Positions 1 through 11,393 are shown, numbered from the stretch's first letter. The stretch is DNA of 64,000 nt from Atopsyche davidsoni (GCA_022113835.1 JAILWY010000003.1:10997501-11061500), one strand, 5' to 3'. Made by a program: numbers and translations. The notes: generated by a model from the letters alone, not told the origin.

Positions 1-440
1 TAAATGTCATTTTTTAATAAATGATAAAATCAGTTTACAGGTACTTTGAAATGCAAATTATACATTTAGAAACATCTTGTATACGATCGCTTTCCTGCAA
101 AGAAAAAAATGCTTAGAAAAAAAAAAACTAAGTGGCAATTTAAAAATTTAGTATGACTGTCACGCCTTGATTAAGTGTGTTAAAATCGAATTCGGGCGGA
201 ATTAAAATACAAATTTCCAAATTATATTTCCTAACTCGATTTGCATCGCCCGTCCCGCATTTGAATTTATTATTAATGTGTTTCAAAACTCTTTTCAACA
301 GATTTGACTTATGTACTTTTGGAGATTTAATTTACAATTGAGATTCATGGCAATTTTAATATTATTACGCAAAGTGTTCACAAGATTCGAGGCGTCAAGT
401 TTAGAGAAATAAACCGAAGGCTTTACTTGGTAATAATATA
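1..440. other. A+T-rich stretch without a recognisable feature
   Basis: The only G+C-richer patch is at about 185-260. I see no repeat, tRNA or coding signal here. Confidence 0.5.
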
Positions 441-444
441 ACCG

Positions 445-530
445 CCCTGTGGTCTAGTGGTTTCATTGGTTGTTTGTGTATAGTTGGATACCAGGTTTTT
501 TATATTCGAGATTGCCTCCAGTTTCAAAGG
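445..530 (+). repeat. possible decayed tRNA-derived SINE head
   Basis: The sequence TGGTCTAGTGGTTTCATTGG near 451 resembles a tRNA D-arm/A-box, and a weak B-box-like TATTCGAGATTGCC follows near 500. No complete cloverleaf can be folded, so this is at best a relic of a tRNA-derived SINE or tRNA pseudogene. The resemblance is loose. Confidence 0.25.
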
Positions 531-584
531 AGTTCATTGTGCAGTTTTTTGAATTGGAATACGTCAAATTAAATTATTTTGTAA

Positions 585-840
585 TAAATAATTTTAATTT
601 CACAGAAAGCCTGGCAGAGCTTCAGCAGGGGCGCTGCAACGAAGGTCCGCGGTCCTTACACATTCTTCTGGTGGCTGGCATATCAATCGTGATGCTGTTC
701 GCCCTGGACGATCCCAGTTGAAACCTTCGCCTAGGCGGATCAGGAATTTAATAAGTATATTGTGATGATGGAGACATCGTAACCTAAATGTGATGACGAA
801 GTGTTGGTGTTGACCCACGGACGATGCACAAGTGAAGTTG
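585..840. other. G+C-rich island with splice-acceptor-like start (possible exon or regulatory element)
   Basis: A G+C-rich block of about 250 bp starts right after TTTTAATTTCACAG, which looks like a splice acceptor, at about 591-604. After the AG all three plus frames stay open for about 28 to 44 codons. One of them contains a short hydrophobic run (LLVAGISIVMLF) before a stop at 719. No protein family is recognised, and the minus strand is also open across the block (818-600). It may be a small terminal exon, a conserved non-coding element, or chance. Confidence 0.2.
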
Positions 841-3756
841 TTATATTTTTTAATTTTTAACTAGTTGGCGACGTATGAACTTATTTTTTAGCCTAATCGA
901 GTAACATAAGTAATTAAGGATTTTTTTTATATAACTAATACAAATATTAACTTTTTTTTTTAATGCTATGTATGGGAGATATCAAAGGCATAGCGTAGGT
1001 TTCATGAAAAATATCAATATGAAATATGTAATGCAATACACTAAAAAAAAATATTTATTTAATAATGTTATCTGTTTTACCTAACTTTTTTAAAAACTGA
1101 TTTAATACATATTTGACTCATAAAAAAAACTTTTTATTAAAATTAAAAAAAAATGTGTAAATCCTCAAATTCACTCTGTACTATTAAATCAACATTATTT
1201 AATTAATATTTTAATTGGTGTAAATAATTAAAATATAATAATTTTAAAGCAGGAAAATTACTTGGTTTGTTCATATTGAATAAAAATATTTTGTATTATT
1301 CATAGTTAAAACTGTTAATTATATTATGAAATACACAATAAATTTAATAAATAGATACGATATAAATTTTTGAAATAACAAATGACTTTTATTGAAAATA
1401 TCCGAAAACATCAATAATTAAACACAATATGTTTTTTAGGAATCGATTCATACATAAAACAATTTAAAAAATCAGTTGTTTGACGTTTTTTTATCTTACT
1501 GGGATCAAATTTCTCTCTTAAAATTTTAGAGATCCCCTTTAAATAAATTATACAAATAAGCACGAATTTGTGTCTTTGTATAAATCAGCAAAGATTGATC
1601 AAATTTTTTTTGGAAAAGATCCAATAGCACATCTTTGCCTATCCACAACATTACGAGTATTCTCACGAAAATAGTTTTCAGTTAACGAGGATGTAAGTTA
1701 AAGCATTGGATAACTTTTACGCAACTTAAGAATGTTTAATTTGATTATATCAGAAAAAGCTGCTCTAAGGTTGATGAGCATTTAAAAAGAATAATTACGA
1801 TCCGGCGATGGTTGAAAGATGTTTGGAAATGATTATTGTAGATACTGTTATTGTATAGCAAATAGAAATTCATAAAATTTATATAGTAAGTTGAATTTCA
1901 CTCGCGGGTTTTAAAAAATAACAAAAAAAAATACTACAGAACACATTTCCCTCTTAGTCAAATTGAAAAATAAGTAAGTGTTCAAAATTTGTGACGTGGA
2001 ATGGATCAATTTGGTTATTGCCTCAAAGTAGGAAGAATTTTGGGTAAATTCTTCAAATATATATAAACTTCAATGTCAGCCGTCAGAGAGCATCGCGTAT
2101 CAAATATATTTAACATGGAACGCCTTGACAGCGAGAAACTATGCTCAGGCGGAGAAATACACGATATATATGAAAGATATTAAATAATAATTCAATGAAT
2201 ATATCGCAGAATTTATAACATTTCAAGTATATATAAACACACAAAAATTTGTACTCACAAAAGTGATGTTTTAGTCGTCATCGATCGAACGAAAAAAATA
2301 AATAACACGTCAAATATAAATTAAAAACAATCTTGCAAATCTTACTTCATGTCTTCAGTGCATCTTTACAAAAGATAAGTTATCAAGGTTTGTTGGTTTA
2401 TGAAGATATTGTTTGTGCCAAGGGTGCGCTTGAAATTAATAAGAGGGTCTGAAAACATGAATTTCACGGCAAATATTTAAAATTATTAAAGGCCAGGAGA
2501 TTGATTTTATCCTTTTGAAAATTTTCAGAATTGCTACAAGAAATATCGATGTTCAGTTTGGTTCAATTTGTAAATATCTGTATTTATAAGCGAATTTTGA
2601 AATCGTTTTGAGATTACAGCATATTAAGGTTTAACGAAAATGTGAGAAACGAAGAACGAAATATCATAAAAAAATAGTTTCTAATTTTATAATGTGAATA
2701 TTAATTGTTTTGTGAACGTTAATCAAATGTAATGTGACATGACACGGTTAGTAGCATGCCTTATTTGAGAATTAAATACATTTAAAAAAATGCATTATTA
2801 ATAACAAATATACTATACAACTGGTTTCAAAGGAATTTAATTGAATACAGAAATATTTTAATGTATCTTACTTTTCGAATTCATGAGGTTTCTAAGTGAA
2901 GCTTAACATTAGTTAGATTTATTAATATTAAAGTACTTGGCAAAGTGACAAATGAGACTTATATATGAAGCAAAAAAAAACAGCATTAAAATATTACAAA
3001 TTTTAGAACTACGTATTGGTAAAAGCAAAAGTCTAACAAAGAAAACCATATTTTGAACTTTGAAACAACTTTTAACAACCGTTTCCTGGGTGCGAGGGTC
3101 AAAAGAAGTTGGAAAAATATGTAAAGTTGATCTTATAACAAATTGTATATAAATAAAAGTTGAAGCCGGAGGTATTTCTTTAGACTTTTTTCAATTTAAG
3201 TTGTAGCGTTTATTTGTTGTTATACATTCTCGCACATCCAGGGGATTGATTATTTTCATGAAATATAACTTTATTCAGCGCAATATAAAAGTTATTGGCT
3301 AAAAAAAACACACATTTTTTTCCTTACTACAGCCAGATGCTTTATTTCTTATTGTCTTCAACCCCTTTCTGCTTTTTGCTGCTGTGAAAAAATATGTAAT
3401 GTGGAAGAATGCAGCATTATTAGTCTATCCTATTTGTATTCTTTACTAACCTTCAAGAATAAGCTATGAAGGTTATCTTTATAAAATGCGCTCAAAGTGT
3501 ACTGAAAAGTATTTTGTTTCGAAAAATTAATTTCATCTGCAGCATTTGAAACCAACACCATATCTTAAAAGCACGTTTGTGTTATTTTATTTAACTATGA
3601 TGTAATTTAAAAAAAAAAAAATTATGTATTGAACAAGAGTAGTTTTTTTTTTACAAATCACAGCACAGATCGCATTTGAACCCAAATTATTAATTATGGC
3701 GGATTATTTGACTGTTTTAAACAAAGTTGGAATAATTTTATATAAATATTATCACA
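841..3756. other. long A+T-rich stretch, no gene seen
   Basis: Homopolymer-rich DNA without any open frame of note. Slightly less A+T-rich patches lie near 2040-2160 and 3060-3130. I could place no repeat family here. Confidence 0.5.
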
Positions 3757-3764
3757 ATCTATAC
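3757..3764. repeat. left target-site duplication of the hAT-like element
   Basis: ATCTATAC, identical to 4309-4316. Confidence 0.85.
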
Positions 3765-4308
3765 CATAGTTTCCCAAACTATTTTGTGCCGTCGACCCCT
3801 TGTCGAGTTTTCCTGTTTTTCGACGACCCTTGCTAATATTGAATTTTTACAAATTCAATATTAACTCTTAACATCTTATATAGAACAACTCACTTTCATA
3901 GGTTTTACTGCACAGTGGGTTTAAAAATGAAAAAGTTAAAATACATGTAAAGTTAATTATATCATTATTAATTAAAAACACACAAAATGCAAATATTGTA
4001 ACATTCAGAAAATCAATATTTTTGATAGAGAATACTTGTAGGAATTCCATTTTAATATCTTAAATAGAATAAAATGCATTAATTAAAAACATACAAAATA
4101 CTTCTACAATCAATACAATCTGTGTTCGGTGCATTATGACATTTACGAAATGTCTAAATTTTGGTGATGACCTGCTTAAATGGGGTCCACTCTCGTAGAC
4201 CCTCATTTACAGTTCATGGACCCCCAATTTTATTTTTCGCTGTCATCGACCCCTTGCAGGGCGAAATCGACCCCTGAGGGTCGATATTGACCACTATGGG
4301 AACCTCTG
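3765..4308. mobile_element. non-autonomous hAT-like element (MITE) with intact 8-bp target duplication
   Basis: The block is flanked by identical 8-bp copies of ATCTATAC (3757-3764 and 4309-4316). The ends are imperfect inverted repeats: the left starts CATAGTTTCCCAAACT, and the right end read on the minus strand starts CAGAGGTTCCCATAGT. Both are followed by copies of a TCGACCCC-type subterminal word. An 8-bp duplication with CAG-type termini is the known signature of hAT transposons. At 544 bp with no transposase frame, it is a non-autonomous derivative. Its interior (4007-4060) matches one arm of repeat family A, so it is composite. Confidence 0.85.
4007..4060 (-). repeat. family A arm fragment inside the hAT-like element
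   Basis: The word order (AATATTTTTGA, AGAGAATACTTG, GGAATTCCATTTTAATAT) matches the terminal arm seen at 53463-53515 and, reversed, at 5243-5288. It is either a nested insertion remnant or a shared module between the two elements. Confidence 0.6.
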
Positions 4309-4316
4309 ATCTATAC
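4309..4316. repeat. right target-site duplication of the hAT-like element
   Basis: ATCTATAC, identical to 3757-3764. Confidence 0.85.
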
Positions 4317-4424
4317 GAAAGGATGTCAATAAAATATTTAGTGCACGAAAAATAAGCTTCCAGTTATCACGACCAACGTAAAGTTTACTGGTTACTTTAA
4401 CTATTTCTTGTTGTTTTAGTAAAA

Positions 4425-4680
4425 ATAATGGTCCCAGCCACTGCAGCGGCGGAAAACGCAGAAATGATTTGATTTTACCAAACGTGACTGCCTGTTCCGT
4501 CAATGTTCCACTTGGGCCGGGAGCTTTTCACTGTAAGCTTTTGTTTGTTCCTCAGAACTTCTTTCAGAGCTTCACAATGCCGGTGCATAGAGCCGGTGGC
4601 GATTTGTTAGGGGAAGTTCTGCATTGAATACGAACGTGTGTGCGGATGGGACGATTAAAACTTTAACGTGAAGGGTATTA
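4425..4680. other. G+C-rich island of unknown function
   Basis: A locally G+C-rich block without a long open frame, bounded by A+T-rich DNA. It contains TTTTGTTTGTTCC and several GC words (GGGCCGGGAGC, AGAGCCGGTGGCG). It could be a regulatory element. No coding evidence is seen. Confidence 0.25.
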
Positions 4681-4933
4681 TATTAACTTTTATTTATTTT
4701 CAATCCGTGCCATTTAAGCATAAAAGAGTTACCTCTTTTATAATGAAAATACAAAAAAAATATGAAAAAGGCTGCGAACAAAGTACTTTTCTTGTGCACG
4801 AGCGGCAAACTCCAGGAGGATAGAAATTTAAGTTAGCCCAATTTTATATTTGATTAATTATTATAAAAATCGATCGGTTTTGAATATCAATATTTAGATA
4901 ATCGACAATCGATATATTTTGACAAAAAAGATT

Positions 4934-5288
4934 GATATTTTTGAATAAAATACTTGAGGGATTTTCCACATGTTCGTTTTTAATTGTGCTTTCACGTTGG
5001 CATTATCAAACAGAGTAAGATTTTATATAATAATAATCAATAAGGTTAACAATTGTTAGAGGGAGAGGTTGTTGGAAAGAGAGAGAGTGATTGTCAGGTG
5101 GTAAGGGCTAATGTAATTTTAATGTACCTTAGATTCTCTTAGGTACCTCCAACAATTGTTTATCTAATAAGTTGGCGAAACCGATCACAAATAAAAACGA
5201 ACATGTGGAAAATCACTCAAGTGTTTTATTCAAAAATATTAAAATGGAATTCCACCAAGTACTCTCGGTCAAAAATATTGAATTTCTC
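4934..5288 (+). mobile_element. family A fold-back element, copy A1 (longest)
   Basis: Inverted arms run inward from AATAAAATACTTGAGGGATT (about 4943) and from its counterpart near 5215-5235. Each arm carries the words ACATGTTCGTTTTTA and GTTGGCATTATC or GTTGGCGAAACC. The right arm continues through GGAATTCCACCAAGTACTCT to GAATTTCTC, as in the other copies. About 100 bp of extra central sequence holds two AACAATTGTT repeats (about 5047 and 5151). No protein frame is seen. It is interpreted as a non-autonomous piece, possibly a Penelope-like terminal repeat in inverted arrangement. Confidence 0.7.
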
Positions 5289-5319
5289 AATATAAAGCAG
5301 TTTTTTTGCAATATTTAAA

Positions 5320-5560
5320 GATACTTCTTCATCAAGTGCCTCTCATCCGAGAAGACTGGCGACCACTTCACTAAACAAATATTCATGCTGAGCCATTGTT
5401 CATGGTTTTCTAAGGGGAAGATGGGTCCCCGGATCCTTCTACATCGCTGTTTTATATTGGAAGAAAAAGTCTGCGTATTGCTGCTGCCAAATAGCATTAT
5501 TATATAATCCTTCCTTAACAGAGCTCCTTTCTTAAGATTCAGTGAAAGTTGAATGCTACG
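5320..5560 (-). repeat. family E repeat, copy E1
   Basis: Shares ordered words with 15388-15765 and 40282-40605: TTCATGCTGAG, CATGGTTTTCTAAG, a CCCCGG-type block, TTCTACA, CGCTGTTTTATATTG and ATTATATAATCCTT. The minus strand is open over about 80 codons (5566-5315) with residues such as KDYIIMLF, FSSNIK and ENHEQWLSMNI that recur in other copies. I do not recognise this translation as any protein family. It may be a decayed coding repeat or a SINE-like element read by chance. Confidence 0.6.
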
Positions 5561-5599
5561 TATCATAAACTACATTCAAATGAATTCAAATTCAAACAC

Positions 5600-5840
5600 A
5601 ATTGGGATGTTATCAGATTTTGTACAATGCTTCACGGAAAACTTACTGCTATTCTGTTTGTGTGAACCGCATGTCTAAAAGTTCTGTTGGCCCCCATGGC
5701 TGTACAAACGGAAGCCAGAACTTCTGTCCTAATGCACTATCCTGTTCTCCTGTTAACTGCTCCCTTCCGTCAGTTCATATAAAGCCTTCCCGAAATCGAA
5801 TTGTTTGCGCGAATACAAAACAAACAAAAGTTTAACGAAG
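5600..5840. other. mixed-composition segment with an 77-codon open frame, unassigned
   Basis: The plus strand is open from 5602 to 5835 with a Cys-rich translation of no recognised family. Composition is closer to 45% G+C than the flanks. It could be the continuation of family E1 or a separate island. Coding status is doubtful. Confidence 0.2.
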
Positions 5841-6179
5841 CAAAGTTACGTAATAATACTTTCAAAAAAACTTTTCAGTTTGCTTCTATTATTGAAATAA
5901 TATTTTATAGAATCTTACAAGGCTTTTGCAAAGTCGTTGATAATTCAAGCATCTTTAGAGAAATAAAGTACAAAACATAGATCTTTACTTACAAAATATG
6001 TCTCATAAACGTAAAATTAAATGGTTCAACATCTACTTAAAATTTGTTCTGCTTAGAATTTCTCAATTAGGTTTTTTTAAACACTCTACTCTTTATGAGT
6101 CCAAATATGTTAAAATATTTGGTATAAAATAAAGATCTAATTATCGTATAAAGTCAAGCCTTGTATAACATTATTCGAG

Positions 6180-6425
6180 TACTGTTGTTAAGGGGAGGGT
6201 AGGAAGGGCAGGGATGGTGTTCCCAGCTCGTCATTCAATAATAAAATGTGGGTGACAGGTCTCGGTAGATTTACGAGCGTTTTGAGACAGCCAAGAAGTT
6301 TATTGGATGGGTCCCTCGGTTATATTGAAAACTTGAACACCCTCGCTGCCAAACGCCCACGGAAAAACACGATGATGAACGAGACACTGTGACCAGCGCA
6401 AGGGTTGTAATCTTTTAATTATCAC
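6180..6425. promoter_or_regulatory. G+C-rich island with TALE/HOX-like words (candidate regulatory element)
   Basis: Contains TGACAG (6253-6258, the Meis/Hth-type core) and TTTACGA (6270-6276, Abd-B-like word), with ATTCAATAATAAAA at 6233. The block is clearly less A+T-rich than its flanks and has no long frame. The regulatory role is inferred from composition and motifs only. Confidence 0.25.
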
Positions 6426-7825
6426 CAAGACTGCTTTAGTTGTACTTAAAGGCTTTCACTAAGAAAAATACAATTTTAAGCTTGTTGCAACTTTTTAATC
6501 TATGACTTAACTGGTTGAGCCAAAATGCCAGGTTTTCAGGTTCAGGTGCTGTTCAGGTTTCGTAAACCTTATTTAAATGTGTAATATAGGAAAGCAATGA
6601 TTGTCAGCAGTAATTTTAATATCAAACGATAAAAGTATCAAAAAACTCAAAAAATAAATTCTGATTTAGATAGACCTTTTAAAACCAAGTTCCAAAAGAG
6701 CGAATTAAATTAATTTTTAACTAAAAACGCTCTTTCTTATGTTAATTATGCAACAGTTTCTCATTTTTCTCTCGCAGATAAAATTTTAGTTGTTTCTTTA
6801 AATGTTTGCTTTTATTCAATTATTTTTATTATCTACACTAATCTATGTATTATAATTTTTTTGAAAGAGCAAAAAAACGTTGTCTAGTCTATATAGTTTT
6901 TTTAGGATTACTAAGCCACTAATAAAGCCGTTGTGTTTTTTTTATGGTAAATAAATTCTATAAAAACTATCAATTTTATCGTTTAGTTTATAATGCCAGG
7001 TAACTTTTTAAACCAGCCGATTTCCTTAACATCGCTATAAAAGCTAGTATAACTCTTCTCGTAACTCGTTTGGTAAAGCTCTTAAAAGCAAAAACGCTTT
7101 CTAATAAATACGGTTGTAATCTCCATACTATTCTATTTATACTGTTGTTAAAATATAGAGAATTAAACCAGCCCATCATGGTTAAAATAAACAATAATAG
7201 GTGTCGTTATGAATTGGAATAGGTTTATTGAACTAAGTGTAGAATAAAACTTAATGGTTCCACGGCTTGAGTGCTCGAGACAAAAAGGAAATTAGAAACA
7301 AAATAAATATTTTTAGTTTATATTGCCATTGTAAAATAATACTTTTTTGTGGAGTATTCAACGCTGAGGGTTCTTTTACACATTCCGACTTTGACGAACG
7401 GAAATTTAATTTATGTTTTCTAATCTTTTTCCAGTAAAAGCGGATTAGGAAAAAAACTCGAGATTTCTGAACACTTATTAAGTCAGACAACTTCCGGCAA
7501 TGAATAAACCCTACGTGAACATAATAACGGAATTTCACAGTTTGATATTGAAAAAGGCAGAATATTATTATTTATTGGTGTTATTTTTAATATTTTATTG
7601 ACATATAATATAATTTGTTAAAAATTCAACATAGATATTTTAGTAAAATCTGTAAAAAAATTTAATGGCCGTAGAATCTGTTGTACATTTGACCGTCGAT
7701 ATTTATTTGAAATGATGCAATATAAACACCAAAAAATTCATGCAACAAAATCAGAATGACACAAAACTAATGGCACTGTTACACACTCTGACAACAACGA
7801 GAATGAAATGAGAAAATATCACACA
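6426..7825. other. A+T-rich stretch, no gene seen
   Basis: Short open frames near 7000-7540 on the minus strand have low-complexity, Lys/Phe-rich translations and no recognised domain. No repeat family was placed. Confidence 0.45.
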
Positions 7826-8140
7826 AAGTTAGAGATTCGTGTGAGCATTGCCAGTGTCTGGTTGGGCCATAATGCAAGAAGCCAAAGTTGATATTATTGT
7901 TGCACTGAAAACACTTTGAATGTCTCCAGTGCGGCTTCTGCTTTCGAGTAACGAGTGCGCAGTTTTGTTTGGATCCATTTGGCTTACAGAAAATACTCTC
8001 AATGCTCTGAGTTTGCTGTCAAATGTTTGTGAAACTAATGGTGGTTGAGTATAAGTGATTTGTAGGTAACACACGTTAGCCCTGCGACACAAGAAAAAGT
8101 TATGGTTTATGTTGCAAAGCACACGGTGTTAAGCGCGATG
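7826..8140. other. mixed-composition block, unassigned
   Basis: Moderately G+C-rich compared with its surroundings. The minus strand is open for 97 codons (8122-7829) without a recognisable domain or hydrophobic segment. This could be a non-coding island. Confidence 0.2.
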
Positions 8141-8229
8141 CAACAAACTGACAGTTACTGCCTGAATAAATGGTAAGTCAAGTTAAATATTAACCGTGTT
8201 TTTTTATAAAATATTATTCTTCTGGTGAC

Positions 8230-8600
8230 TCTTCATTGAATATATTTCTATGCTGGACTAGTCTCGGTAAACTTCCTCATTCCGATGCCTCATATTCCCT
8301 CGAATATTCCTTGGAAAATGTGACCAAAATTTACGCTTCTTCAGAAGTTCTTTGCGTATTCTCTCTCATTTATAAAAGTCATAATTTATGTTTCACTTGT
8401 CAACAATGGCGTCAAAAAAACACACCGAGAGTTCGTTCTGGAATATTCTTCATTTACTATATTCAATCGCGTAATGTTAATGAGTTACATTACAGAAGAA
8501 CTAATATTTTTATTTCTTTATACGAGTATTATCGTGCAAATATTCAATACATGACATGCAATCATGTTTTTTATTTTATCTCGAGCATAAGTTAATTACG
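8230..8600 (+). other. 119-codon open frame, unlikely to be a gene
   Basis: This is one of the longest plus-strand frames of the window (8236-8595). Its translation is rich in Tyr, Ser, Phe and Ile, as expected for random A+T-rich DNA. It has no recognised motif, no signal peptide and no consistent codon preference. I list it for completeness and do not claim a gene. Confidence 0.1.
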
Positions 8601-9059
8601 ATTCGTCAACATTTTATTTTAGAAATGTCGATCACTATTCACGGTCGTTCATTTATTCGTTTTGTTGCAATTTATTTTTTAACATTTTGATTGTATCATA
8701 TTAATTTTGTTGATTTAAGTGCTGGTTTGTAAATTGATTGTAAATATAAATTTTTGGTAAAAAATGATTAGATTTTACGTTTTGTATAAATATGAATAAA
8801 ATAAACGCCGAGTTCACGATTTTCACCAAACTCTTCATACGTTATTTTCAATTAAATGTGTTGATAAATTCATTTTTAAAACTATTATAGTTTGAATAAT
8901 TACAAATGATAATTCCACAAAAGATTAGAATAATCTTAAAAAAAAATTTCTAGTTAGGTAAAAAAACATGTTTTGAAATTATCATTTTATCACTTTTTAC
9001 AAAAGCCACCCTAGATATTTAACGATGCGTAAAATTCGTAATTTAATGTAAGAAATAAA

Positions 9060-9300
9060 AATTCCACAGCCATTATGCGACCGTCCCTATGTAAAGATTG
9101 CATACTTCCGATAGGTTATTGCAATCGCACAATGGAGGGATGGAAAATAAAGCTGAGTTGTGTTTTTTTAAACCTTATTTACATAGACCGGGGGCATTTG
9201 GAAACGCGAATGTAAAAATAGAAAAATGCGTTAAACTCAACGCCTGAATGTTTGCAGACAAGCCGCATGACACTAACTAAATGTTATTTGTCCACTGAAT
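9060..9300. promoter_or_regulatory. island with POU/CEBP/SOX-like word cluster (candidate regulatory element)
   Basis: Within 40 bp are ATTGCAT (9097-9103, POU-type), ATTGCAAT (9118-9125, C/EBP-type) and ACAATGG (9129-9135, SOX-type). The block is less A+T-rich than its flanks. Function is inferred from motif clustering only. Confidence 0.25.
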
Positions 9301-9733
9301 AAAGTATTTAAAAAACAGAAACTATACACTAAAATGATATAAGCTGTTTTTTTTTTTATTATGATACATTATTTGTTAAAGGGATGTCCAAAGCAGAATT
9401 GTGGATTTGCATATATCATTAAACAATATGTGTTTGCACATAGTTTGATGTATGCATTTTTACTATTATAACTGTATTTATAATAATAAAGTGGTTTATT
9501 TTTAAGCTATGCGTTCGATCTAGTTTTTTTACTGCGAAATATTATTAAATAAAACTTTTAATAACTCACTTTTAAAGAAAACGTATTACAAATTAAACCA
9601 GTTTGTCGTTGATAAAATTTACGGTTTGAGTATTGTATCGTTTTTTATGAAAAAAAAAAATGTATTTCACTGAATTTATTTTACCGATAGCTTCAAAATA
9701 AACATGTCGTAAAATCATAATAAAATAATTATG
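9301..9733. other. A+T-rich stretch, nothing recognised
   Basis: Low-complexity A+T DNA with poly-T and poly-A runs. Confidence 0.5.
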
Positions 9734-9740
9734 AATTACA

Positions 9741-9909
9741 ATTATGTTGGCATTATCAAACAGACTCTGTTTGATAATGCCAAGGCGAAAGGTTGGCGAA
9801 ACCGGTCACAAATAAAAACGAACATGTGAAAAATCACTCAAATATTTTATTCAAAAATATTTAAATGGAATTCCACCAAGTACTCTCTGTCAAAAAGATT
9901 GAATTTCTT
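9741..9909 (+). mobile_element. family A fold-back element, copy A2
   Basis: Starts with a perfect 18-bp inverted repeat with one central base (9747-9783, TTGGCATTATCAAACAGA and its complement). It continues through GTTGGCGAAACCGGTCAC (9793-9810) and the arm words CACTCAAATATTTTATTC and GGAATTCCACCAAG to GAATTTCTT. AATTACA occurs on both sides (9734-9740 and 9910-9916), a possible 7-bp target duplication. The left arm is shortened compared with copies A1 and A5. Confidence 0.7.
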
Positions 9910-10040
9910 AATTACAGCTCAGTTACAATTTTTTAAAATAATAAAATGACAAAAAATGAAATTAAAATATGCCATTGGTATTACTGGATTAATGTAAAAA
10001 AAAAAAACGATTTTTTAAAAAATTAAATAATATATTTTTG

Positions 10041-10240
10041 CCAGTCCACCCCTGGTGTGCGGGGCTGGAGGGTTAGGGGGGGGGGAGCAGTGGCAGTCGT
10101 CGGGGCCCACGACGAGTGATGTGTCAACACGCGCCCGCGCCGTGTTTGTGTTTAATCCCGGGCGACCGTGGAACAAGGCCTTCGATACCTGCTGTGACTT
10201 ACACGCGACTAAAGTCCGATTAAAATGGGTCCACAATGGA
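10041..10240. other. G+C-rich island with hairpin and G10 run
   Basis: Begins with CCAG and CCCC paired to GGGG and CTGG (10041-10069), followed by a run of ten G (10076-10085) and GCGCCCGCGCCG-type sequence. Both strands happen to be open for about 70 codons, which is typical of G+C-rich DNA. It could be a regulatory element. GTTTAATCCCGGG contains a TAATCC (Otx/Bicoid-type) word. Confidence 0.3.
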
Positions 10241-10264
10241 AATAATTTTAAAACGAATTCTTAA

Positions 10265-10910
10265 GGGTCTTGCTACCTAACCTTGCTTGGTGTCCATCCC
10301 CCGTCTGCCACAAAAAATGGACCGTCTTACCTGGCGAAATCGTGTCATTTAATTAATTTAATTGTCACTTTATTTTTCAATGCCGAAAATTGATTTTTTT
10401 ATGAAGAATTGAAAAAACTATAAATTATATATACTTATTTTTTATTATTTAATTAACGTTCATTTTAAGGGTAAAATTAAATTTTGAAGATGTTGAAAAA
10501 TTGGATAAAATGACGACTTTTCAAAACCAAAGTTTGTTAAAGATTTTTTTTTTTTAATTTTTAAAATAATAAATCGCACAGGTTTTATATTTAATCTTTT
10601 AATTCCAATTGAAAAAATGACTTTTAAATGGTTGGGTCTCTTAGAACAGGGACATGACGAATCTCCAAATTTCTTAAATTAAAAGTAAATTTACAAGAAA
10701 TTAAAAAAATATTTTGTTCGGAAGAAGGAATGTATCAAACATTTTGCATTTAAATGTTTTTTATTGGTGCAGTCGATTTTACGCAAAACGGACCAGAAAA
10801 TGATTAAAAAAAACTTGAATTAAGCCCTTAAGGAAATATTCGCAAACCTTATTCAATGATACATTCATATATTATGATTAAAATAGTTATTGACTTTTAT
10901 TAATATGGAT
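10265..10910 (+). repeat. family B repeat, copy B1 (first unit of a tandem pair)
   Basis: Shares, in order with the copies at 25435, 39351 and 44571: CTAACCTTGCT (here CCTAACCTTGCT), CATTTAATTAATTTAATTG, TTGAAGATGTTGAAAAATTG, ATGACGACTTTTCAAAACC, GACATGACGAATCTCC, TTGTTCGGAAGAAGG, GGTGCAGTCGATTTT and CCCTTAAGG. No transposase or RT frame is seen. The segment 10478-10910 is repeated immediately downstream. The family is unknown to me. Confidence 0.75.
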
Positions 10911-11393
10911 AAAATTTTGAAGATGTTGAAAAATTGGATAAAATGACGACTTTTCAAAACCAAAGTGTGTTAAAGATTTATTTATTTTTAATTTTTAAAA
11001 TAATATATCGCACAGGATTTATATTTAATCTTTTGATTCCAATTGAGAAAATTATATTTAAATGGTTGGGACTCTTAGAACAGGGACATGACGAATCTCC
11101 AAATTCATACACTTGAATCGGAAAAACACATATTTATCATATTAAAAGAAAATTTACATGAAATTAAAAATATATTCTATTCGGAAGAAGGGATGTATCT
11201 AACTTTTTGCATTTAAATTTTTTGATTGGTGCAGTCGATTTTTCGCAAAACGGACCAGAAAATGATCAAAAAATCTCGAGTATGGGACTTAGACCCTTAA
11301 GGAAATATTCGGATATCATCAACAAAAAACCTTTTTCAAAGATACATTCGTATATTATGATTAAAATAGTTATTGACTTTTATTAATATGGAT
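10911..11393 (+). repeat. family B, tandemly duplicated second unit
   Basis: Repeats 10478-10910 end to end. Both units start with TTTTGAAGATGTTG and both finish with GACTTTTATTAATATGGAT. The second unit is about 50 bp longer because it keeps the TCGGAAAAACACATATTTAT segment lost from the first. The short frame 10934-11116 only translates this repeat. Confidence 0.75.

Noticed and set aside
8236..8595. A 119-codon protein gene
   Set aside because: Random-like composition, no domain, no supporting signals.
10934..11116. A 60-residue gene
   Set aside because: It lies wholly within the tandem family B unit and stops where other copies continue.
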